From: Skeletonema tropicum
Taxonomy: Eukaryota > Bacillariophyta > Thalassiosirophyceae > Thalassiosirales > Thalassiosiraceae
Assembly (NCBI GenBank): GCA_037178625.1
Contig: CM074134.1
Location: forward strand, 372,001 to 436,000
DNA length: 64,000 nt
Direction of reading: 5' to 3'
The translations under genes and the position numbers were made by a program. The notes under the pieces were generated by a model. That model was not told the origin of the DNA. It made no database searches and worked only from the letters and a program-made list of their open reading frames with translations. Of this stretch, positions 43,784-54,766 are shown one piece after another. Every line of letters starts with the position of its first letter. Within the stretch, counting starts at the first letter, position 1.

Positions 43784-46537
43784 ATGGAAATGGCAGCGTT
43801 GACAACAACAACAACGACAACAACAAAATCGGAAGAGCATGACGAATCAATTATTGAAGAATCATCATCATCTGCAATCATCAATGTCTGTAGTGGTGGT
43901 GAGCGGCGGAGGCAATTGCAGCAGTGCACCAACGAAGAATCGCCACTCAACATTCTCCACTCAGATGATGAGAATCATGTTGTCACCACTGACACACTCT
44001 ACAACAACACTACAGCCACCACCACTACGAAAACACACCAGTTCAATAGACAACAACAACATGATGCTAGACGCATTAGTGTAATCTACGTGAAGAAGAT
44101 GCCGATATATTAGAACAGGGTGTGGAAGAGAAACGGATTCAGGATTTGGTGGATTTTGATGCAGATGGACGACGGTTGGATACTTCTTCGTCGTCGTCGC
44201 ATCATCATCATCGATTGTCGAGTTCTTCTTCATTGACAGAGGTGGTGGAGGGGTGTTTGTCACTGGAAGATATGTTTGATGATCGACAATATGTTCATCA
44301 GGATACCACTGCTAATACTGCTAGTGATGGAAACGACATCCTCCCAGATAATAGTAGCGGTGCCTCCCCCTCCCTAATGCCGGTGATTGCAGAAGATTCC
44401 AGTATCATCATACCGCATTATCATCATCATCATTCGTCCAGTCCTCAAGATGATGATCCTAATACTGCGAAGAACAATAATAAGGCCTATACTACTACTA
44501 CAGAACAAGGTGACAATACTACTACTACCACCGATGAAGACTATTTTCTTGGAATACCATCACCCGAAACTCAATCCAAACCCAAAGTAACCACCACCAC
44601 CAACAACAACGACGAAATCGTAGACATGGAAGCACTCACCCTCCGTATCACCAGTGGTCGATCGCACAACCGTTCCGTTAGCTTTGATCGACGGATGATT
44701 GAATCGGCCCAATTTGCCGAGGCTGTGGGGGAAGACCCCACGGATTTATTATTGCAAAAGATTATTGAACAAGATAGTTCCAGTGATTTTGATGATGATG
44801 ATATTGATGAGGGGGGAGTGGATATGCTTGGTGGTGGTGGGAGTGGTGGTGGTGTAGGAGGAGAAAAGGAGTTTTTATTGGAAGAGTTGCAGGATTATAC
44901 TACAGATAAGGCATCTGCTAGTATTGAAGCGGTGGGGAGTAGTAGTGTTGATGTTAGAGAGGATGAAGTTGCTGTTGCCACTGCCTCCTCCTCAGCATCA
45001 TCAGCGCCATCATCGTCAGCAGCAGCAGCAGCAGCAGAAGATACAACTAACAACAACAAACAGCATAGAGCCCAAGTGTGTTTCGACAGATTTGTCTCAA
45101 GTCTCTCCAAAGGAGACAGAGGAAGTAGTAGTGTGCAACAACAACAACAACAATAACCGACTTGTTACAATTGAGCGGAAGCAATCATTTGATCGGATGA
45201 AGGACAACAACAACAATGATGATAACCAGCAACAATTACTACAACTACAACTACCTACCAACTCTGCCCCTCCAACACCAATCCCTTCACCGGCAAAGGT
45301 GCGGATGATAAGTCCATTCACATCGTTTCATCCACCATATGTAGATTGGAAATTTCAAAGACAACATTCCTCCAGTGCCAGCTTGGATGGTGGTGGTGGT
45401 GGTGGTGGTGGGAATAATAATCGTTTTCATTCTACAACAACAACACCAACAGTGGCAGCAGCACAAACGAATACTACTACCAACAATGATGTCGCCGACT
45501 TTCGTGGCATTCGATTACCCGAAATAACCAAACGTGGTGTATCACGTGGGAATTATGCCCAACTACATCGCAAGGCTTGGTTGGAAGTATCCGACAAACA
45601 CCATCGCTACGGAAAGAATCTACGAATGTATTACAAACATTGGGAAAGTTTAGGACATCCCTACCACATGTTTTTCGATTGGCTTGACGCCAAGGGTGAA
45701 GCTACGGGTACCGAACTTCCCAACTTGCCAGAATTACCACGATCGGTATTGGATTCGGATACGGTGCAATATATTGCCGATCCTGGAATTTCGGCTAGTT
45801 ATGCATTGGATATTGTGCCAGATCCGACAGATGGATCTGCGGTTGTGATTGATCGACGTAGTCAAACTCCGATTTGTACTGGGAAGGAGGGTTGGATATT
45901 TGTATTGCGTGATCATGTATTTTATGGATCGCAAAAGGTCATTGCTCCGAATAATAAGTTGTTGCTCCAGATGAGAATAATAACAACGCAACATCAACAG
46001 CAGCAGCAACAATTACAAAACCACATCAGCGGTTTCACCACTCCTCTTTCTTTGGCGGAAAGGCGGTGGCATCCGCTGGGATATTCCTAACAGATGATCA
46101 GGGACATTTAACCCATTTATATCCTCACTCGGGTCACTATCGCCCCGGACGAGGCACATGTCCAAAGGGTTCTATTCTTTATGCAACAACTTGGAGTAGA
46201 GTTATCGACATTTGTGGTGGATATGCAGCAACTTTTCAAAGTGTCACGAAAATTTGCTCCCAAGGGTGGCATGGGTGGGAATGATACTACTACCAATGCA
46301 GCAGTAGTAGTAGTGGACAACAAAGACAAACAACCAACAACTATGCCACAACAACAAATAATGAAAAAGGCGAAAAAGACAGATTGTCTTCATCTCATGT
46401 GTGGGTTGGAGACAGCGTGCTTCCTTGCTCATAAGGCGTTGATGATTGAGAGGGGGGTGTTTCATCAAATACACAAAATTCGGAGGATTGCGCCTGATCA
46501 GCGAAGTGTTCGTAACATCCTTAATCATGTGAATTAA
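43784..46537 (+). CDS. IQM-like calmodulin-binding-type protein (apparent frameshifts)
   Basis: The N-terminal half is low complexity (runs of T, S, H, N and Q, several acidic) and contains HNRSVSFDRRMI. The conserved half begins near 45530: RGNYAQLHRKAWLEVSD, then HRYGKNLRMYYKHW, FFDWLDAKGEA, LPNLPELPRSVLDSDTVQY and GKEGWIFVLRDHVFYGSQK. RFHHSSFFGGKAVASAGIF and HLYPHSGHYRPG follow. The last three resemble the WIFVLS, HSSFLAGG and WPHSGHY blocks of plant IQM proteins and their diatom/oomycete relatives. Frame changes of a base occur near 44095, 45150 (in a CAA run), 46035 and 46153. The start at 43784 lies in the segment duplicated at 35.3 kb. An IQ motif itself is not obvious. Confidence 0.68.
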
Positions 46538-46688
46538 AATTATTGTATTATGCGTACATAATTTTGCATCAGCTCCTCTTTCAAAAGTAGTTATTCTCCA
46601 CTGTTCTATCTCTCTCTCTCACTCTAGATATTAGAGAACGTAGTGGTGAACATCGAACAGATATTAATAGTAAGCGAATTGCAATTTT

Positions 46689-49079
46689 TCAATTCTCTCT
46701 ATAGAAATTATCACAAGCATCACCAAGATCATCCTTGACATTACTGCTATGCAACATGACGTAGGCCAAATCTGCCTCATCTTGCGACAAGGCACACATG
46801 ATTGATAACCACAAATCTCCAACCGGACGTTCGCGTGATTGTTGGGTATTGTTCGAACCTCGTGTAGCAGAAGCTGCGACAGATAATGTTGTATCTACAT
46901 TTGATGGGCGTGGAGGAAATGTGCTGAGCTTCGTTCTCTTGACTTCTTCTTCTCTCACGTTGCTGTTTTTCTCCTCGTCATCACCACGCAGTTGTTCCAA
47001 TTCTGTTGCATCGTAATGATCACACATTCCAGTCATGGCCATTGAACTTGGACCATAGAATCTAAGCCAGCACCCCTTTTGAATTTCATTCTCGAGTTGA
47101 CCTGGGCTCCAGCAACTAGCACCAATGATGAAACTAAAGTCATCGGCATCTCGAACTCCTTCTAGGACAGAATATGATGCGTTGATGACGTCTCCTCCAA
47201 AGAGGGTTGTTTCCGTTTCTTTTCCAGAAACAGTTTCTTCTTCTTCTCCAAGATAGGATGGTATCACCGTTCCCCCAATCTTCTTGCCCTTCTCTGTAGT
47301 AGTAGTTGCATTATTATCTTTTGCACCCGTTTCAGGTTGCTGCTGCACCGCCGCCCGATGGATCATCTGAATACTTAGGTTGACTGGCCCTCCCTCTCTG
47401 ATGGGAGAGTCGCCAAAGGCAAGTTGGACGGTTTCTGGCAGATCATCATTCTGCACAGCCTGTAGTAACGATATTGGTCTGCGCACACCACTACCACTAC
47501 CACTACCACCACCGCTACCACTGCCTTTTGTCACAATCTCTGCCTTTTGTGGCACAGTTGCTGACTTTTTCTCCGTCGTCGTATCATCATCATTATCCTC
47601 CGACGACGACGACTGTAACAAAATCTCCGCCAAATCTCTCTCCTTCTTCTCTTCAAAGCGTTGACGAAGTGCCTCAAGATGTTGTGATTTTGTCGTCTCT
47701 TTTGCTTCAAGTGCAAGTCTATTCACAATCAAGCCATACGTTCCACCGCTACTCTTTCCCTCGTTCATAGTATTGGTACTGGAGGATGATGATGATGATG
47801 ACTTATCTTCTTCTTCTTTGCTATTAGGTGAAGGAGTATGATCTAGTAGAATGATGACAGAGTTGGCAAAATAACCAGTCATGAGAGGATGGGCGATTAG
47901 GAGAGTACCACAGCCGAGTGGATGTTCTGAAGTTTTGTCATCCCTGGTGGTATTACGACTTGGTTCATTGTTGGACTGTGTGCTTTGAACATCATCATGA
48001 TTTGTTTTGGTCTCCAACAATTGTGAATGATTGTTAGCCCCAGCGCATTTTTCTTCCTCTACTACCTGTTCTCGATGGCTACTAACACCCTTGGCAGCCT
48101 GTACTAATCGTTTCCACTCTCTTGCCTGCCGTGTTGCATTCCAGTCATTGGGACTGGGTAGACCAATCTTTTCTGCCCATGCCAATTTTCGATTTAGTTC
48201 TTTTAATGTATACAACGCCGTTTGTAACCGAATAGGAGTGTCTATATACGACGACGGTGGAAACACTTCTTGTTCAATTTGTCTACTACTACCAGATAAT
48301 GATGTTGTTGTTGTTTTGTCGGTTGATCCATCACGAGATAATAATGATTCTCTTTCATACTTCTCCTCAACCGTCGGCGCACGGAATTCACGTTGTATCA
48401 TCTCCCGTAAACTCAATAACCCATTATTGTCACAATTATTATTTCTAATTTGTGATGGAAATCTCATCAGTGGTACTTGATGAATCTTGCCATTTTCATA
48501 ATATCCTTCTTCGTCTGGACTCCATTGTTTTGGCCAAGAAGAAGAGTTGTTGTTTTTGTTATCAGTAGTTTCAGCATTGGATTTGTTCCCACCAGCGAAC
48601 CATTCACGTAGCAAATGTCGAAAGAGAATGAATTTTGGATCTTGATCTGCATTGTAATATTCCTCTTCTTGGTGGAGAAAATGAGATGTTCCGATTGGCA
48701 TGGCCTCGTCCCAGTCATCGTCTTCATCGTCTTCATCGTCATCTTGAAGTGCCTGAAGAGAATCTTTCCGTAACTGATATTCCTCCCTCAAATCAGCATA
48801 TGATCTTGATAAATTTCTCGCCCATGATTTCGGAATGATATTGTTGTTTTTGTTGTCATCATTTTGAGGAAGCTGTCGCCGCCTCTCCCGCTTCTTTTCA
48901 AGATTAAATTTGCACTCCTCCCAATCGTGAGATATGCCACTTCGATGGAGTAGTGAGGCGTAGACGGCGTAGTTGGGTGATGGTGGGGAGAATGGTTTGG
49001 AGGTGCGGAGGAGGGAGCGGTACACGGACCGTAGGAGAAAGGGTGCTGGGGTGGCCATTTTATGTGGTGGGTAGTACAA
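46689..49079 (-). CDS. YqgE/AlgH (UPF0301) family protein with long N-terminal extension
   Basis: A single uninterrupted frame of 796 residues. The first part (MYYPPHKMATPAPFLLRSVYRSLLRTS) is basic and hydroxylated, suggesting plastid or mitochondrial targeting; Met8 is an alternative start. Residues about 388-790 show the family blocks: GTLLIAHPLMTGYFANSVIILLDH, GGTYGLIVNRLAL, FGDSPIREGGPV, LFGGDVINA, FIIGASCWSPGQLENEI and GCWLRFYGP. They are separated by low-complexity insertions absent from bacterial members (about 190 residues). The molecular function of this family is not established. It is convergent with the IQM-like gene. Confidence 0.85.
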   Translation of the reverse strand: MYYPPHKMATPAPFLLRSVYRSLLRTSKPFSPPSPNYAVYASLLHRSGISHDWEECKFNLEKKRERRRQLPQNDDNKNNNIIPKSWARNLSRSYADLREEYQLRKDSLQALQDDDEDDEDDDWDEAMPIGTSHFLHQEEEYYNADQDPKFILFRHLLREWFAGGNKSNAETTDNKNNNSSSWPKQWSPDEEGYYENGKIHQVPLMRFPSQIRNNNCDNNGLLSLREMIQREFRAPTVEEKYERESLLSRDGSTDKTTTTSLSGSSRQIEQEVFPPSSYIDTPIRLQTALYTLKELNRKLAWAEKIGLPSPNDWNATRQAREWKRLVQAAKGVSSHREQVVEEEKCAGANNHSQLLETKTNHDDVQSTQSNNEPSRNTTRDDKTSEHPLGCGTLLIAHPLMTGYFANSVIILLDHTPSPNSKEEEDKSSSSSSSSTNTMNEGKSSGGTYGLIVNRLALEAKETTKSQHLEALRQRFEEKKERDLAEILLQSSSSEDNDDDTTTEKKSATVPQKAEIVTKGSGSGGGSGSGSGVRRPISLLQAVQNDDLPETVQLAFGDSPIREGGPVNLSIQMIHRAAVQQQPETGAKDNNATTTTEKGKKIGGTVIPSYLGEEEETVSGKETETTLFGGDVINASYSVLEGVRDADDFSFIIGASCWSPGQLENEIQKGCWLRFYGPSSMAMTGMCDHYDATELEQLRGDDEEKNSNVREEEVKRTKLSTFPPRPSNVDTTLSVAASATRGSNNTQQSRERPVGDLWLSIMCALSQDEADLAYVMLHSSNVKDDLGDACDNFYREN

Positions 49080-49559
49080 CTATGATTTTGTGATGTTGAT
49101 GATTAATATTATTGACACAGTTGAAACTTGGGATAAAAGCTAGCTCAAGGAAAGCTGCAAGAGCGTAGGCATAAGCCATGATGTTGCCGTCATGGCGGTT
49201 CAATAGTGAAGATTGAATGAGTTTCGTGAGTGGCCGATTTGGCGCTAAAGCAACGTTGGAATATGTACTACCTTTGAGACACGTGTCGATGACAAAATGG
49301 CCTTGCTCAAGAATCAAGAAAAACTCAACACGGCCTCATTCAATAACCATGGTCATGAGCTGTTGGACCTCTAGACTTGTTGCTTGTAAACTACGCCACA
49401 CAGGCAAGCCTCTCTAGAGAAACTGATAAGGACCACTGAATAAGCTATCTAATATTGGCGAACACGTCAAGTTCAAGCAGCATCAAGTATCTACGTTCAA
49501 AAAAAGAATACAAAAAACGACAGCTGCGATGACAACAAACCAACGAAAAGCAATCAGAC
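49080..49559. other. Spacer between the YqgE-like gene and the satellite
   Basis: Non-coding. The phrases AACACGGCCTCA (about 49327) and AAGTTCAAGCAGC then TCAAGTA (about 49467) recur in the same order just upstream of the OB-PPR gene (about 54651 and 54698). The satellite array may therefore lie within a duplicated promoter-proximal sequence. Confidence 0.45.
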
Positions 49560-52500
49560 TGGGCAGTGCTAACGTGCTTGTGTAGTATCGCCTCCGACTA
49601 TAATGGGCCACTAGAAGCGGCTCATATGCGTGAATATCGACGACGATGGATACAATATGGTACAATGAGGTGATGTGGGCCAGCCACAATTGGACCTCTC
49701 AGATTCAGATCAGCTAGGTATTCGTAACATCTCTGATACAGACAGCATCCGTCCGGGCAGTGCTAACGTGCTTGTGCCGTCTCACCACCGACTATAATGG
49801 GCCACTAGAAGCGGCTCATGCAAGTAGCAATGTCGATGGATACAATATGGTACAATGAGTTGATGTGGATCAGCCACAATAGGAATTGGACCTCTCAGAT
49901 CAGCGACGAGGCTGTAGCATCGCTTCTACCAAAGCAATCCGACTGGGCAGTGCTATCATGCTTGTGTAGTATCGCCACCGACTATAATGGACCACTAGAA
50001 GCGGCTCATGCGAATATCGACGACGATGGATACAATATGGTACAATGAGTTGAGTGATACGGACCAGCCCCGACCACAATTGGACCTCTCAGATCAGCTA
50101 GGTATTCGAAACATCTCTGCTACGGACAGTATCCGTCTGGGCAGTGCTAACGTGCTTGTGTAATATCACCATTGACTACAATGGGCCACTAGAAGCGGCC
50201 CATGCGAATATCGACGACGATGGATACAATATGGTACAATGAGGTGATGCGGGCCAGCCACAGCCACAATTGGACCTCTCAGATATAGCTACGAGGCTGT
50301 AGCATCGCTTCTACCAAAGCAATCCGTCTGGGCAGTGCTAACGTGCTTGTATGGTATCGCCACCGACTGTCTATAATTGGCCACTAGAAGCGGCTCATGC
50401 GAATATCGACGACGATGGATACAATATGGTACAATGAGGTGATGCGGGCCAACCACAGCCATAATTGGACCTCTCAGATCAGCTCCGAGGCTGTAGCATC
50501 GCTTCTACCAAAGAAATCCGTCTGGACAGTGCTAACATGCTTGTGTAATATCGCCATTGACTACAATGGGCCACTAGAAGTGGCTCATGCGAATATCGAC
50601 GACGATGGATACAATATGGTACAATGAGTTGAGTGATACGGACAAGCCCCCACCACAATTGGACCTCTCAGATCAGCTTGGTACTCGTAACATCTCTGCT
50701 ACGGACAGTATCCGTCTGGGCAGTGCTAACGTGCTTGTGTAATATCACCATTGACTACAATGGGCCACTAGAAGCGGCCCATGCGAATATCGACGACGAT
50801 GGATACAATATGGTACAATGAGGTGATGCGGGCCAGCCACAGCCACAATTGGACCTCTCAGATATAGCTACGAGGCTGTAGCATCGCTTCTACCAAAGCA
50901 ATCCGTCTGGGCAGTGCTAACGTGCTTGTATGGTATCGCCACCGACTGTCTATAATTGGCCACTAGAAGCGGCTCATGCGAATATCGACGACGATGGATA
51001 CAATATGGTACAATGAGGTGATGCGGGCCAACCACAGCCATAATTGGACCTCTCAGATCAGCTCCGAGGCTGTAGCATCGCTTCTACCAAAGAAATCCGT
51101 CTGGGCAGTGCTAACGTGCTTGTATGCTATCGCCACCGACTGTAATTGGCCACTAGAAGCGGCTCATGCGAATATCGACGACGATGGATACAACATGGTA
51201 CAATGAGGTGATGCGAGCCAGCCACAATTGGACCTCTTAGAAAAAGCTACGAGGCTGGAGCATCGATTCTACCAAAGCAATCCGTCTGAGCAGTGCTATC
51301 AGTGCTTGTGTAGTATCGCCACCGACTATAATGGACCACTAGAAGCGGCTCATGCGAATATCGACGACGATGGATACAATATGGTACAATGAGTTGAGTG
51401 ATACGGACCAGCCCCGACCACAATTGGACCTCTCAGATCAGCTAGGTATTCGTAACATCTCTGCTACGGACAGTATCCGTCTGGGCAGTGCTAACGTGCT
51501 TGTGTAGTATCGCCACCGACTATAATGGACCACTAGAAGCGGCTCATGCGAATATCGACGACGATGGATACAATATGGTACAATGAGTTGAGTGATACGG
51601 ACCAGCCCCGACCACAATTGGACCTCTCAGATCAGCTAGGTATTCGTAACATCTCTGCTACGGACAGTATCCGTCTGGGCAGTGCTAACGTGCTTGTGTA
51701 GTATCACCATTGACTACAATGGGCCACTAGAAGCGGCTCATGCGAATATCGACGACGATGGATACAACATGGTAAAATGAGGTGATGAGGGCCAGCCCTG
51801 ACCACAATTGGACCTCTCGAATCAGCTCCGAGGCTGTAGCATCGCTTCTACCAAAGCAATCCGTCTGGGCAGTGCTAACGTGCTTGTGTAGTATCACCAT
51901 TGACTATAATGGACCACTAGAAGCGGCTCATGCGAATATCGACGACGATGGATACAATATGGTACAATGAGTTGAGTGATACGGACCAGCCCCGACCACA
52001 ATTGGACCTCTCAGATCAGCTTGGTATTCGTAACATCTCTGCTACGGACAGTATACGTCTGGGCAGTGCTAACGTGCTTGTGTAGTATCGCCACCGACTA
52101 TAATGGACCACTAGAAGCGGCTCATGCGAATATCGACGACGATTGATACAATATGGTACAATGAGTTGAGTGATACGGACCAGCCCCGACCACAATTGGA
52201 CCTCTCAGATCAGCTAGGTATTCGTAACATCTCTGCTACGGACAGTATCCGTCTGGGCAGTGCTAACGTGCTTGTGTAGTATCACCATAGACTACAATGG
52301 GCCACTAGAAGCGGCCCATGCGAATATCGATGACGATGGATACAACATGGTAAAATAAGGTGATGAGGGCCAGCCCTAGCCACAATTGGACCTCTCGAAT
52401 CAGCTCCGAGGCTGTAGCATCGCTTCTACCAAAGTGAAGCAATCCGTCTGGGCAGTGCTAACGTGCTTGTATGGTATCGCCACCGACTGTCTATAATGGG

Positions 52501-54170
52501 CCACTAGAAGCGGCTCATGCAAATATCGACGACGATGGATACAATATGGTACAATGAGGTGATGCGGGCCAGCGACATTTAAACCTCTCGAATCAGCTCC
52601 GAGGCTGTAGCATCGCTTCTACCAAAGTGAAGCAATCCGTCTGAGCAGTGCTAACGTGCTTGTATGGTATCGCCACCGACTGTAATTGGCCACTAGAAGC
52701 GGCTCATGCGAATATCGACGACGATGGATACAACATGGTACAATGAGGTGATGCGAGCCAGCCACAATTGGACCTCTCAGATAAAGCTACGAGGCTGTAG
52801 CATCGCTTCTACCAAAGCAATCCGTCGGAGCAGTGCTATCATGCTTGTGTAGTATCGCCACCGACTATAATGGACCACTAGAAGCGGCTCATGCGAATAT
52901 CGACGACGATGGATACAATATGGTACAATGAGTTGAGTGATACGGACCAGCCCCGACCACAATTGGACCTCTCAGATCAGCTAGGTTTTCGAAACATCTC
53001 TGCTACGGACAGTATACGTCTGGGCAGTGCTAACGTGCTTGTGTAGTATCGCCACCGACTATAATGGACCACTAGAAGCGGCTCATGCGAATATCGACGA
53101 CGATTGATACAATATGGTACAATGAGTTGAGTGATACGGACCAGCCCCGACCACAATTGGACCTCTCAGATCAGCTAGGTATTCGTAACATCTCTGCTAC
53201 GGACAGTATTCGTCTGAGCAGTGCTATCTTGCCTTTGTAGTGTCGCCACCGACTATAATGGACCACTAGAACCGGCTCATGCGAATATCGACGACGATGG
53301 ATACAATATGGTACAATGAGTTGAGTGATACGGACCAGCCCCGACCACAATTGGACCTCTCAGATCAGCTAGGTATTCGTAACATCTCTGCTACGGACAG
53401 TATCCGTCTGAGCAGTGCTATCTTGCCTTTGTAGTGTCGCCACCGACTATAATGGACCACTAGAAGCGGCTCATGCGAATATCGACGACGATGGATACAA
53501 TATGGTACAATGAGTTGAGTGATACGGACCAGCCCCGACCACAATTGGACCTCTCAGATCAGCTAGGTATTCGAAACATCTCTGCTACGGACAGTATCCG
53601 TCTGGGCAGTGCTAACGTGCTTGTGTAGTATCACCATTGACTACAATGGGCCACTAGAACCAGCTCATGCGAATATCGATGACGATGGATACAATATGGT
53701 ACAATGAGGTGATGCGGGCCAGCCTCAGCTATAATTGGACCTCTCAGATCAGCGACGAGGCTGTAGCATCGCTTCTAACAAAGCAATCCGTCTGGGCAGT
53801 GCTAACGTGCTTGTATGGTATCGCCATTGACTATAATGGGCCACTAGAAGCGGCTCATGCAAATATCGACGACGATGGATACAACATGGTACAATGAGGT
53901 GATGCGGGCCAGCCACAGCCATAATTGGACCTCTCAGATCAGCTAGTTATTCGTAACATCGCTTCTACCAAAGCAATCCGTCTGGGCAGTGCTACCGTGC
54001 TTGTATAGTATCGCCACCGACTAGAATGGGTCACTAGCAGCGGCTCATGCGAATATCGACGACGATGGATACAATATGGTAGATTGTGCTTCTAGCCAGC
54101 TCACACGGGACCTCCCAGATCAGCTACGTGGCCGTTAGCATCGCTTCTATCCAATCTATCCGTCTTGCAG
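49560..54170 (+). repeat. Satellite array, monomer about 190 bp, about 24 copies
   Basis: GGCAGTGCTAACGTGCTTGT recurs about every 188-195 bp across 4.6 kb. Each monomer also carries CACTAGAAGCGGCTCATGCG, ATATCGACGACGATGGATAC, ATATGGTACAATG and TGGACCTCTCAGATCAGCT. Two types alternate. One has GAGGTGATGCGGGCCAGCC and GAGGCTGTAGCATCGCTTCT; the other has GAGTTGAGTGATACGGACCA and ATTCGTAACATCTCTGCT. Longer-range copies exist: a block starting at 50397 repeats at 50976 (579 bp, three monomers), and the rare GACGATTGATAC variant occurs at 52139 and 53099 (960 bp, five monomers). The final monomer near 54000-54170 is the most diverged. Short open frames inside are by-products of the repeat. Confidence 0.95.
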
Positions 54171-54766
54171 CACCGCTGTTTGATAATCTTCTTTGCATTT
54201 CTTTAATTTGATATTTTTGGTTACAGTTTGTTTTTTATTTCCAATATATTTTGTTTTGATCTCAGTCCTCTTTTGAGAAATAACACTCATGATGAGCTCA
54301 ATTAGTTTGATCAATCACTTCATCTGTTAGCCACAAAAACATCCTAGTGAAAACTTATCATGATGCAGGATGAATGCGATCAATGATCGTCCAACTTGAC
54401 GAGCGGTCGGAGCGTAGAGGTGGTTGCAGGCGACTGTTATGTATTAACAGTGCCTACTCTAGGCCGAGACGCCATGTTTTGGATGATTGCTGAAGTCAGA
54501 AGTCAGTGAAACGCGAGCGAGCGTTGGCGGGAAAGATGGGGTTTTGAGCGTGACTTAGTGTGACGATAGAAGTACTTCGGTGAGTGAGCGTGACATACAT
54601 ATTGTTCAAAAATCACGGTCACCACTACGATACGACGGATATCCACGAAACACGGCCTCAACCACGGCCCATGGCCAGCCAGAGCCGTTGTATTAAAGCA
54701 AGTTCAAGCAGCTTCAAGTAAAGTCTATGAACCCGCTCCAAGAGAGAACCATACAATACAGCAGCG
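54171..54766. other. Presumed promoter region of the OB-PPR gene
   Basis: 600 bp of unique sequence after the last monomer, T-rich at first, with GTGAGTGAGCG-like short repeats near 54560. No reading frame or recognised element. Confidence 0.4.

Noticed and set aside
49818..53897. Several 61-76-residue reading frames within the satellite
   Set aside because: They are nearly identical by-products of the monomer sequence, ending at the same TGA, with no independent support as genes.
49560..54170. Regularly spaced repeats as a possible CRISPR array
   Set aside because: Monomers of about 190 bp repeat almost completely, with no unique spacers, in a eukaryotic genome; this is satellite DNA.
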